Part shown: in pieces, positions 1 through 8,140 of the stretch
Layout: every line of letters begins with the position of its first letter
How positions within the stretch are numbered: the stretch's first letter is position 1
NCBI RefSeq assembly: GCF_900113015.1
Contig: NZ_FONV01000009.1
Span: 463,202-527,201, forward strand
Reading direction: 5' to 3'
DNA: 64,000 nt
Origin: Actinoplanes philippinensis
GTDB lineage: Bacteria > Actinomycetota > Actinomycetes > Mycobacteriales > Micromonosporaceae
Translations under genes and position numbers: made by a program
Notes under the pieces: generated by a model
The model's database searches: none
Seen by the model: the letters and a program-made list of their open reading frames with translations, nothing else
What the model was told of the DNA's origin: nothing

Positions 1-2919
1 GGGGCGCTTCGGCGTCTGATCGAGCCCGGGCTGCCGTTTCGCGATCACGGTTCGTTCCTGCGCCGGCACGGCGACTCCTACTCGTTCACCGGTGCTCCCG
101 ACATCCTCGATCTCGTGCTGTTCCGGCAGCTCGTCGCGACAGCGAGAGCCGAGACGGCCGGGCATCGGCCGAAGGCGGCGCTCGACAGCTACGTCGAAGC
201 CCTTGCACTGTGGCACGGCCCGGCAGGTGACGGCGTCGTGTACGGCACCGGCGCGACGCCGATCTTCGCAGCCATCGACGACGATTACTACGACGCCTGT
301 GTCGCGGCGGCCGACCTCGCGGTGTCGCTGCGGCGGCCCGAACCGGTGCTGCGGGCACTCCAGACGGCCGCGTCGGCAGCGCCGTTCCACGAGCCGGTGC
401 AGGCCGCTCTCATCCGCGTGCTCGGCGCCGCCGGCCGTCAGGCCGACGCGCTGTCGGTGTACCGCACGGTCCGTGACCGCCTCGCCGAGGAGCTGGGCAT
501 CGACCCGGGCCGGCCGCTGGAGGAGGCACACCGTTCCGTGCTGGGGCGGCCGACCGCAGCGCCGGCCGAACCACCGGTGACAGCCGCGTCCGCCCTGGTG
601 GGGCGGGCGAGAGAGCTGGCCGTACTGCGCGGCGTCGTCGGTGAGGCGCGAGGGGGACGGACGGCGGTGGGCGTCGTCGAGGGCGAACCCGGCGTGGGCA
701 AGACCATGCTGGTCGAGGAGGCCGCGGCCGAAGCCGCCGGGCACGGCGCCCTGACCGTCTGGGGCGCCTGCCTGCCGGGCGACGGGACACCGGCGCTGTG
801 GCCCTGGGAGCAGGCCCTCGGTACGGTCGTCGACAGCCTGCCCCCGTCGTCGCAGGAGAAGTGGCGGGCCAGCGACCTCGGCCGTCTGCTGGAGCCGCGC
901 GACGACGACGCCCCGGCCGGCCCGGGTGGGAGCAGCCAGTTCCGGTTGTTCGAACTCGTCGTGGCCGTCGTCGCCCAGGCAGCGGCTCAACGCCCGATGC
1001 TGCTGGTGCTCGACGACCTCCAGTGGGCCGACACCGCGTCCCTCCGCCTTTTCGGGCATCTGGCCGGCCGGCTGCCCGGCGGCTGCGCCGTCATCGGGAT
1101 CCTGCGTGACCGTGCGCCGCTGCCCGGCTCGGATCTGGCCGGCGTGCTCGCCGTGGCGGGGCGGGTGCCCGGCCATCGGAGGATCCGTCTGGGACCGCTG
1201 CCGGCGGCCGACGTGGCCGAGCTCGTACGGCGTGAGACCGGCCGCGACGCCGACGCCGAGGTGGCGCGCACCATCCACGCCCGTACCGCCGGCAATCCCT
1301 TCTTCGCCCGGGAACTGGCCCGGATGTTCGTCGATGATGCCGCCTCGGTCGCGGCCGGAGTGCCGTCCACCGTCCGCGACGTGGTGCGCGACCGGGTGGA
1401 GAGCCTCGACGATTCCGCACGTGACCTGCTGTATCTCGGGGCGGTCGTGGGTCGTGACATCGATCTCGGCCTGCTCGCCCGGGCGGCCGCGGTGGAGATG
1501 CCGGACTGCCTGCGGCGGCTGCAGCCGTCGTTGGCGCTGGGCCTGATCGAGTCCCGGCGCGACGATCCGGCTGCCGTCCGGTTCGCCCACGACCTGGTCC
1601 GTGAGTCCGTCCTGGAGACGACTCCGGCCGAGCGGGTGCCCCGGCTGCACCTGGCGGTCGCTGACGCGTGGGAGCTGACCCACGCCGACGACGAGTCCGC
1701 CGTCGAGCCGCTCGCCTATCACCTGTGGGCGGCGGGGCCGCTGGTCGATCCGGGCCGCGCCGCCACGGCCCTGATCCGGGCCGGTCACCGCGCGGCGGTC
1801 AAGTTCGCGTTCGAGGCAGCGGCCGGGCATCTGCGGTCGGCGGCGCGGATCGCGCGCGCGGCCGGTCTGCCGGAGCTGGAGCTGTCCGCTCTGTCGACGT
1901 TCACGGTGGTGGCCCGCCGGCAGGCGTCGTACGTCGGCCCCACTGTCGATCTGGTGGAGCGGGCCGCGCATCTGGCCACCCGGCTCGGCCGGTACGCCGA
2001 GGCCGCCGACCACATGTACGTCCGGCTCAACGCCGCGTACTTCTCCGGCGAACGCGACCGCAGCCGGTGGGCGCATCAGCTGGCCGATCTGGGCCGGTCG
2101 TCCGACGACCCGGTCGTGCAGGTGACGGCCCGCCAGGCGATGGGGTTGCACCACTGGGATCAGGGCGCCATCGGGCAGGCCTACCTGTCGTTCAGTGGCA
2201 ACGACTACTACACGATCGCCGACGGCGTGGTCTCCCGGCGCTCGGAGCTGGCGTTGCGCCGCGACATCCCGCCCGGCGGCGGCCCCGGATGGCATGCGGT
2301 GGTGACGGCGCTGCACGGCGATCCCGGCACGGCCTTCTCCTTCCTCGACGCCTGGGACGAGCCGGGCAACGAGGTGGTGGCGTCGATCTGGGTCTACTAC
2401 ACCGCGATGATCGCCACGATGGCCGGTGATCTTCCCGCGGCACGGCGCGCCGTCGAACGGTGGACCGGGGAGAACCTGGCGGAGGTCAACGCCGAACGCT
2501 CCCACTACGTCCGGCAGTACTGGCACTGGGTGCGAGCACACGCCCACGGTGACCCCGCATCGGCTGCGGCCGACGCGGAGCGGCACCTGGCGGCGACGCT
2601 GCTAGACCCGCCGCGGTGGGGCATCGCCTATCACCAGAGTCTGATCGCGGAGATGTGGCTGACGGCGCAGCGACCGCACGAGGCCGCGGCGGCGCTCGGG
2701 AGGGCCACCGCCGCCCTGGACGAGCACGGGCAACGCTATGCCGAAGGACACGTCCTGCTCATGCGGGCACGGCTGCTCCTGGCCAGTGGCGAGCCCGGCA
2801 CCGCCGTCCGTGCCGCGGCACAGCGGGCACGTGACCGATCGGCGGCACGCGGGGCGCACCTGTTCGCCCGCCGCGCCGAGCGCCTGCTCGACGGACTCGG
2901 CCCCGATCACGGGCGGTAG
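1..2919 (+). CDS. SARP/AfsR-type large ATPase regulator (paralog 1), 5'-truncated by window edge
   Basis: The reading frame is open from base 1 and matches the two paralogs at 8141 and 12129 from about their residue 80, so the DNA-binding winged helix lies mostly outside the window. What remains is a bacterial transcriptional activation (BTAD) domain, a STAND-type P-loop ATPase with Walker A GEPGVGKT and Walker B LVLDDLQWAD, then a long helical TPR-like C-terminal half. There is no C-terminal LuxR helix-turn-helix. Such proteins activate transcription by binding direct repeats upstream of a -10 box, with ATP-driven self-association. It converges on the ABC importer operon with 7 bp between stops. 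The role is inferred from family and from the operator sites nearby. Confidence 0.88.
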   Translation, partial: GALRRLIEPGLPFRDHGSFLRRHGDSYSFTGAPDILDLVLFRQLVATARAETAGHRPKAALDSYVEALALWHGPAGDGVVYGTGATPIFAAIDDDYYDACVAAADLAVSLRRPEPVLRALQTAASAAPFHEPVQAALIRVLGAAGRQADALSVYRTVRDRLAEELGIDPGRPLEEAHRSVLGRPTAAPAEPPVTAASALVGRARELAVLRGVVGEARGGRTAVGVVEGEPGVGKTMLVEEAAAEAAGHGALTVWGACLPGDGTPALWPWEQALGTVVDSLPPSSQEKWRASDLGRLLEPRDDDAPAGPGGSSQFRLFELVVAVVAQAAAQRPMLLVLDDLQWADTASLRLFGHLAGRLPGGCAVIGILRDRAPLPGSDLAGVLAVAGRVPGHRRIRLGPLPAADVAELVRRETGRDADAEVARTIHARTAGNPFFARELARMFVDDAASVAAGVPSTVRDVVRDRVESLDDSARDLLYLGAVVGRDIDLGLLARAAAVEMPDCLRRLQPSLALGLIESRRDDPAAVRFAHDLVRESVLETTPAERVPRLHLAVADAWELTHADDESAVEPLAYHLWAAGPLVDPGRAATALIRAGHRAAVKFAFEAAAGHLRSAARIARAAGLPELELSALSTFTVVARRQASYVGPTVDLVERAAHLATRLGRYAEAADHMYVRLNAAYFSGERDRSRWAHQLADLGRSSDDPVVQVTARQAMGLHHWDQGAIGQAYLSFSGNDYYTIADGVVSRRSELALRRDIPPGGGPGWHAVVTALHGDPGTAFSFLDAWDEPGNEVVASIWVYYTAMIATMAGDLPAARRAVERWTGENLAEVNAERSHYVRQYWHWVRAHAHGDPASAAADAERHLAATLLDPPRWGIAYHQSLIAEMWLTAQRPHEAAAALGRATAALDEHGQRYAEGHVLLMRARLLLASGEPGTAVRAAAQRARDRSAARGAHLFARRAERLLDGLGPDHGR

Positions 2920-2926
2920 GGCCACC

Positions 2927-4495
2927 TCACGTCGCGGCCGGGGACCGCCGGGGCGTCTCGCCGGAGAGCGCGGTGAAGACCTGGTCCGCCGGGCCGTGCC
3001 GCACCAGGCGGCCGTGGTCCAGGACCGCGACCCGGTGGGCCAACCGGGCGACGACGGCGAGATCGTGCGAGATCAACAGGTAGCTGAGTCCCCGCTCGCG
3101 TTGCAGACCCGCCAGCAGCGCCAGGATCTGGTCCTGCACGGCCACGTCGAGGGCGGAGACCGGCTCGTCGAGCAGCAGCAGAGCAGGCTGCAGGGCCAGC
3201 GCCCGCGCGATCGCCACCCGCTGGATCTGCCCGCCGGACAGCTCGCCCGGCCGGCGATCCAGGTACGACCGCGGCAGACCCACGCGGTCCAGCAGTTCGC
3301 GGGCGGCGGCCCGGCGGGTCACCCGGTCGCCGATCCGGAAACTCAGGAGCGGCTCGGTGATCGTCTGCGCGACGGTGAACGAGGGGTCGAGTGACGCCTG
3401 CGGGTTCTGGTGCACGAGCTGGAATCCTCGCCGCAACGGCCGCAGGCGGCGCTGACTCCACCCGGTGATGTCGGCGCCGCCGACGATCACCCGGCCGGTG
3501 TCCGGGCGTTCGAGCCCGCAGCAGATCCGCAGAGTGGTCGTCTTGCCGGAGCCCGACGGGCCGACCAGGCCGAGCGTCTGCCCACGCTCCACCGACAGCG
3601 TCAGCCGCTGCACGGCCCGCACCGACCGGCCGCCGCCGGGCCCGCGGAAGGTCTTGCTCACGTCCTCCAGCCGCAGGATCGGCGGCGCCACCGCGGGCCC
3701 GGCGCTGCGCGGACCGGTGGGCGGCGCGATCAGCAGCCGGCGAGAGCGGTCCCGGCCCGGGCCGGGCGTGACTCCCGGCGCGACGTCCTGCTCGATGACC
3801 CGGCCCGCGTGGATCGTCGCGGTCCGCTGGGCGTACTCGGCCGCCACCGCCGGGTCGTGCGTGATCAGCAGCAGCGACAGTTCGCGCCGCGCCGTCAGCC
3901 GGCGGAGATGATCGAGGATGCGCCGGCGGCTTCCGGCGTCCAGAGCGCTGGTGGGCTCGTCGGCGATGAGCAGCCGTGGACCACCGGCCAGCGCGACGGC
4001 GATGAGCACGCGCTGGCGCATGCCGCCCGACAGTTCGTGCGGATACTGCCGTGCCCGCCGTGCGCTGTCGTCCAGGCCGGCGGCCTCCAGCAGGGCGAGG
4101 ACCTCGGCGCGCACTGATCGCCCGGCGACGCCCGGCCGGCGGCGGACCGCCTCGGCGACCTGCGCGCCGATGCGCATGGTGGGGTCCAGGCCGGTGGCCG
4201 GGTCCTGCGCGACGAAACCGGCGACAGTCCCGCGGATCGCCTGAAACGCCCGGTCGCCGGCGTTCGTCAGGTCGTGCCCGGCCACCTCGATCGTGTCGGC
4301 GGCCACGACCGCCGAGCCGGGCAGCAGACCGAGGAGGGCGCGGGCCAGGGTGGACTTGCCGCAACCCGACGCGCCCACCAGAGCGACCGTCTCCCCCTGC
4401 CGGACGGTCAGATCGCAGTCGGTCAGCACGTCGCGGCGCCGGCGCCCGACGGTGTAGGCGACCGACAGCCGGCGTACCCGGACGAGCGCGGTCAC
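2927..4495 (-). CDS. Oligopeptide/nickel-type ABC importer ATPase, fused DppD-DppF-like (two ABC domains)
   Basis: A 522-residue protein with two complete ABC ATPase domains. The first has Walker A GASGCGKST, signature LSGGMRQRV and Walker B LLIADEPTSALD; the second has GPSGSGKTT, LSGGQIQRVAIARAL and LLLLDEPVSALD. It powers uptake through the two permeases encoded just upstream. The start is the GTG at 4495, whose GTGA overlaps the stop of the permease gene, so translation is probably coupled; the frame stays open further upstream but that part is antisense-like shadow. It is the last gene of a four-gene operon: binding protein, permease, permease, ATPase. Having the two ATPases in one chain is common in actinobacterial members of this family. 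Confidence 0.93.
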   Translation of the reverse strand: MTALVRVRRLSVAYTVGRRRRDVLTDCDLTVRQGETVALVGASGCGKSTLARALLGLLPGSAVVAADTIEVAGHDLTNAGDRAFQAIRGTVAGFVAQDPATGLDPTMRIGAQVAEAVRRRPGVAGRSVRAEVLALLEAAGLDDSARRARQYPHELSGGMRQRVLIAVALAGGPRLLIADEPTSALDAGSRRRILDHLRRLTARRELSLLLITHDPAVAAEYAQRTATIHAGRVIEQDVAPGVTPGPGRDRSRRLLIAPPTGPRSAGPAVAPPILRLEDVSKTFRGPGGGRSVRAVQRLTLSVERGQTLGLVGPSGSGKTTTLRICCGLERPDTGRVIVGGADITGWSQRRLRPLRRGFQLVHQNPQASLDPSFTVAQTITEPLLSFRIGDRVTRRAAARELLDRVGLPRSYLDRRPGELSGGQIQRVAIARALALQPALLLLDEPVSALDVAVQDQILALLAGLQRERGLSYLLISHDLAVVARLAHRVAVLDHGRLVRHGPADQVFTALSGETPRRSPAAT

Positions 4496-5304
4496 GGCAC
4501 GTCTCGTCCCAGGGACCGGACGAGGTGGTCGAGACTGAGCAGGACCAGCCCGACGAAGACACCGGGCAGCAGGGTCAGCCAGGGCGCGGCGACGAGATGG
4601 TCGCGGCCCTGCGCGATCAGGCCGCCCCACTCGGCGGCCGGCGGCGGCGGGCCCAGGCCCAGGAAACTCATGGTGGAGATCACCAGTATGGCGGTGCCTG
4701 CGTCGAGGAGGGCCAGCGCCAGCACCGGCGCCCACGAGTGGGGCAGAACGTGGCGCACCGCCGATCGCAGCCACGACGCGCCACCGGCTCGCGCCGCCTC
4801 GACGTACGGCAAAGTCCTGATCTTGAGGGTTTCGGCGCGGGCCACCCTGGCCAGCCCGGGGAAGATGCCGGCCGCCACGGCCACGGTGGTGGGCACCGCG
4901 CCGAACCCGAACGCCGTCACGATCAGCAGCGCGAGCAGCAGGCGGGGCAGACTGACCAGGACGTCGACCGCGCGCATCACGACGATGTCGGGCCATCCGC
5001 CGGTCAGGCCCGACAGCACCCCGACGACGAGACCGGCGATGAGGGCCAGGCCGACCGCCGCGGCGGTGATCCCGATGGTGTGTGTCGCTCCGTACAGGAC
5101 CCGGGTGAACTGATCGCGTCCGAGCTCGTCGGTGCCGAACACGTGTGCGGCACTGGGCGCGAGAAGCTTCTCCGCCGGCACGGTGGCGTACGGGTCGTAC
5201 GGGGTGAACAGATCCGGTGTGACAGCCGAGATCGCGACCAGCAGCAGGAAGAAGCCGGCCGGCAGCGTGCCGGCCCGGCGCCGTACCGCCACGGCGGCGG
5301 TCAC
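4492..5304 (-). CDS. ABC importer permease, DppC/OppC-like
   Basis: A 270-residue inner-membrane permease with a TM helix near residues 15-35, the family motif GTDELGRDQFTRVLYG around residues 57-72, and further TM helices through residue 260. The cytoplasmic loop has the EAA-type segment EAARAGGASWLRSAVRHVLP that contacts the ATPase. It forms the translocation pore with the partner permease encoded upstream. Both ends overlap neighbours by 4 bp (GTGA): its GTG start overlaps the stop of the upstream permease and its stop overlaps the ATPase start. Substrate cannot be read from sequence; peptides, nickel chelates or opines are all transported by this family. Confidence 0.92.
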   Translation of the reverse strand: MTAAVAVRRRAGTLPAGFFLLLVAISAVTPDLFTPYDPYATVPAEKLLAPSAAHVFGTDELGRDQFTRVLYGATHTIGITAAAVGLALIAGLVVGVLSGLTGGWPDIVVMRAVDVLVSLPRLLLALLIVTAFGFGAVPTTVAVAAGIFPGLARVARAETLKIRTLPYVEAARAGGASWLRSAVRHVLPHSWAPVLALALLDAGTAILVISTMSFLGLGPPPPAAEWGGLIAQGRDHLVAAPWLTLLPGVFVGLVLLSLDHLVRSLGRDVP

Positions 5305-6251
5305 CCGGCCCGGCGCATCGCGGTGACGCGCGGATCCAGCATCGGATGGATCAGGTCCACGACCAGGTTGATCGCCACGACCGCCGCACCGGCCACCAGC
5401 ACGACCGCCTGGACGACCGGGACGTCCTGGTCGAGCACGGCCTCCTGGACCAGCCGGCCGAGCCCGTCCCGGCTGAACAGGGTCTCCGCGACGACCGCCT
5501 CCGCGACTGTCGCGCCGAGCAGGAGGCCGAGCACATTCACCGCCGCCGGCGCGGCGTTGCGCAGTCCGTGCCGGGTCACCACGGCGAACCGGGACAGCCC
5601 GGTGGCGCGCACGGTGACCACCCAGGGCTCGGCCAATGTCCTGTCCAGACTGCGGGTCAGCACCTGAGCTAGCATGGCCGCCGCCGGCGCCGCCATCGTC
5701 ACCGCGGGCAGGACGAGGGTGCGCCAGCCGTCCGAGCCGACCGCCGGGAACCAGCCGAGCCGGAACGCGAAGATCTGGATCAGCAGCAGGCCGACGAAGA
5801 ACGGCGGGAACGACACGCCCGCCGCGGGCAGCCGCCGCAGCAGGAACCGGGCCACGCCGGACCGCGCCGACACCGCCATGACCGCGATGGCGCCGCCGCC
5901 CGCCACCGCCAGCAGGACCGCCAGCGCGCCGAGGGCGAGGGTCGGGCCGAGACGGTCCGCCAGCAGCCCGGACACCGGCACGTTACGGGTGAAGGACTCG
6001 CCGAGATCCAGATGGGCCAGCCGCCACAGGTGATGGGCGTACTGGTCGTGGATCGGTCGGTCCAGGCCGTACCTCGCCTGAAGGTCCGCCAGTTGCCCGG
6101 CGCTGAGGCTCTCGGCCGCGACGTCGCCGGCCGCCAGCAACTGTGTGACCGGATCACCGGGCAACAGGTACAACACCACGAACGTGACGGTGTAGACGGC
6201 CCACAGCGTGCCGAGCGCGGTCGCGATCCGGCCGAGAACGTAGCGCGTCAC
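5301..6251 (-). CDS. ABC importer permease, DppB/OppB-like
   Basis: A 316-residue permease that begins with the typical RYVLGRIATALGTLWAVY first membrane helix, followed by LLPGDPVTQLL and, further on, GLDRPIHDQYAHHL, a periplasmic segment characteristic of the DppB family. Five or more TM helices follow, with the EAA loop near residues 215-235 (VRATGLSRFAVVTRHGLRNA). I chose the GTG at 6251 because it lies one base after the stop of the binding-protein gene and restores the normal family N-terminus; the longer open frame upstream runs antisense into that gene. Heterodimer partner of the permease at 4492-5304. Confidence 0.92.
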   Translation of the reverse strand: MTRYVLGRIATALGTLWAVYTVTFVVLYLLPGDPVTQLLAAGDVAAESLSAGQLADLQARYGLDRPIHDQYAHHLWRLAHLDLGESFTRNVPVSGLLADRLGPTLALGALAVLLAVAGGGAIAVMAVSARSGVARFLLRRLPAAGVSFPPFFVGLLLIQIFAFRLGWFPAVGSDGWRTLVLPAVTMAAPAAAMLAQVLTRSLDRTLAEPWVVTVRATGLSRFAVVTRHGLRNAAPAAVNVLGLLLGATVAEAVVAETLFSRDGLGRLVQEAVLDQDVPVVQAVVLVAGAAVVAINLVVDLIHPMLDPRVTAMRRAG

Positions 6252-6252
6252 C

Positions 6253-7884
6253 TCAGCCGTCCGCTCCGGACAGCCACACGTCGTTCGCCCGGAGGAAGGA
6301 CTCGCTGGTGAAGGCGAAACCCTGAACCCGGCGGGACAGACCGACGGCCTGGACCCGCTCACAGATCGGGAACGAGACGGCCTGCTCGACGACGTAGCGC
6401 TGCAAATCGGCGTACGCCCGGCCACGCTGAGCCGGATCGATGGCCCGCAGGCCCTGCGCGAACAGCGCGCTGATCCGTTCACCGGTGCCGGCATCCTGGC
6501 TGTACCGGGCGGTGCCCTGTCGGCTGACGGCCTGATCGAGGGCGGAACCGAGCACGCTGGGGTCCGCCCGGGTCAGGAAGGCGAGCGCCAGGTCGAAGTC
6601 ACCGGCGGCGAACATGTCGACCCGCTGCGCGGCGGTGACCACCCTGAGCTGCAGGTCGATACCGGCCTGGCGCAACTGGTCCTGCAGCAGCTGGTCGCCG
6701 GGCAGTGCCGCCGTGACCGGATCGACAAGGCTCAACCGCCGGCCGTCCCGGTAGCGGTATCCGTCCGGCTCACGCCGCCAGCCGGCCTCGTCGAGCAGCC
6801 GGCCGGCGCCGTCCGGATCGTGTGCCAGGGCCGGGGCCTGCGGGGCGAAGTACGGTGTGGTCGAGTCGAACACACCCGCCACGACCGGATAGCCGGGCCA
6901 GTAGATTGTGTCGGCGTAGGTCCGGCGATCGATGAGTTTCTGCAACGCCTGGCGCACCCGCCGATCGGCCAGCGGCCGCCCGTCGGTGACGTTCGGCACC
7001 AGCTGGTAACTGACCCCTGGCAACGGCCGTGACTCGACGCGTCCACCGGTGGCACGGATGAGCTTCTGATCCGGTTCGGAGATCGGCTCACGGGGCCAGG
7101 CGACGTCGATGGCCCCGCTGGTCAGGCTGCCCACCCGGACGCTGTCCTCCTTGATGTAGCTGAACGTGATGGCGTCGAGGTGGGCGGCGCCACGGTTGCG
7201 GACCAGCGACGACGGCCAGGCGTAGTCCTTGCGCCGGGTCAGGTGCACCCTCGTGCCGGCGGTGAACTCGTCCATGACGAACGGGCCGGACCCGGCGATC
7301 CGGCCGGCACAGCGGCGCTCGGGCGTCTCCCGATAGGTGGCGGGCGACAGGATTGCCAGCGTCGTCGTCGAAGTGGCCTGCAGGAATGCCGCGTTGGGCT
7401 GGTTGAAACGCACGGTCACGGTGTCCGGGTCGACCACCGTCGCCGAGGCGTACCCGGCGAGGTAGGTCAGGCCCAGCACCGACTTCGCACCCAGGGCGAC
7501 GGTGGCGTCGAGCGCGGTCTTGACGGCCGCGGCGTCCAGCGGGGCGCCATCGCTGAACGTCACGCCGCCTCGGAGGTTGAAGGTGTACTCGCGCGCGTCG
7601 CCGGAGACCGTCCAGTCGGTGGCCAGCCACGGCACGATGGCACCGGTCGCCGGGTCCTGGTCGGTGAGGGAGTCGGCGACCTGCCGGTTCACCGACCGGG
7701 TCTCGATCCAGTAGACCTGATTGGGGTCGGCGCAGCGTTGCGCATCGTCCCAGAAGGCGACGCGTAACGTGCCACCGGCAGCGGGCGAGCCGTCGCGGTC
7801 GGCTCCCCCGGCATTCGCGTCGCAGGCGGCGAGGCCGAGGACGGCGAGGAGCAACAGCGTAAGAAGATGTCCGAGCTTCTTCAT
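6253..7884 (-). CDS. ABC importer substrate-binding lipoprotein, SBP family 5
   Basis: A 543-residue extracytoplasmic binding protein. It begins with a lipoprotein signal, MKKLGHLLTLLLLAVLGLAA followed by the lipidated Cys (lipobox LAAC). Family-5 features include SDGAPLDAAAVKTALDATV and the C-terminal segment with QRGRAYADLQRYVVEQA. It captures the ligand outside the membrane and delivers it to the permease pair. I prefer ATG 7884 over in-frame GTGs at 7911 and 7905 because it gives a standard signal peptide and has a GGTGG sequence upstream. First gene of the operon; its promoter region holds SARP-like heptamers and a TAATCT box (see 7933-8018), so expression is probably controlled by one of the flanking SARP regulators. 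Confidence 0.92.
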   Translation of the reverse strand: MKKLGHLLTLLLLAVLGLAACDANAGGADRDGSPAAGGTLRVAFWDDAQRCADPNQVYWIETRSVNRQVADSLTDQDPATGAIVPWLATDWTVSGDAREYTFNLRGGVTFSDGAPLDAAAVKTALDATVALGAKSVLGLTYLAGYASATVVDPDTVTVRFNQPNAAFLQATSTTTLAILSPATYRETPERRCAGRIAGSGPFVMDEFTAGTRVHLTRRKDYAWPSSLVRNRGAAHLDAITFSYIKEDSVRVGSLTSGAIDVAWPREPISEPDQKLIRATGGRVESRPLPGVSYQLVPNVTDGRPLADRRVRQALQKLIDRRTYADTIYWPGYPVVAGVFDSTTPYFAPQAPALAHDPDGAGRLLDEAGWRREPDGYRYRDGRRLSLVDPVTAALPGDQLLQDQLRQAGIDLQLRVVTAAQRVDMFAAGDFDLALAFLTRADPSVLGSALDQAVSRQGTARYSQDAGTGERISALFAQGLRAIDPAQRGRAYADLQRYVVEQAVSFPICERVQAVGLSRRVQGFAFTSESFLRANDVWLSGADG

Positions 7885-7932
7885 GGCGGTACCACCAGAG
7901 TTCACGGTCACGGCCCTTCCGGAGTCCGGCCC

Positions 7933-8018
7933 AGATTAGGAATCCGCTCTTGACGCCGACGGAAGGCGTCCAGCGTGGCAGCGGGACGGCGTTCCGGAAC
8001 TGTTCCGTCCACGTCAAG
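7933..8018. promoter_or_regulatory. Divergent SARP-type operator pair between ABC importer operon and SARP paralog 2
   Basis: On the minus strand CCTTCCG-N4-CGTCAAG (7966-7949) is followed after exactly 10 bp by TAATCT (7938-7933), a good -10 box for the importer operon. On the plus strand three heptamers with an 11-bp period, CGTTCCG-N4-TGTTCCG-N4-CGTCAAG (7990-8018), face the regulator gene at 8141; no convincing -10 sits 10 bp downstream of them. The same arrangement recurs at 12068, 15347 and 21295. Direct heptamers with 11-bp period just upstream of the -10 are the known mode of SARP binding; which of the three SARPs binds is not known. Confidence 0.7.
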
Positions 8019-8140
8019 TGCGACACCGCGTCCACCCACGACGGTCTCCCCCACCGGCGAGCCGCTGCCCTACAGTGCTAACCGGGCGGTCCGGGGACGG
8101 ACGGTCGAGGGCAGGAGCGGTACGAGGTGGGAGCGCAACG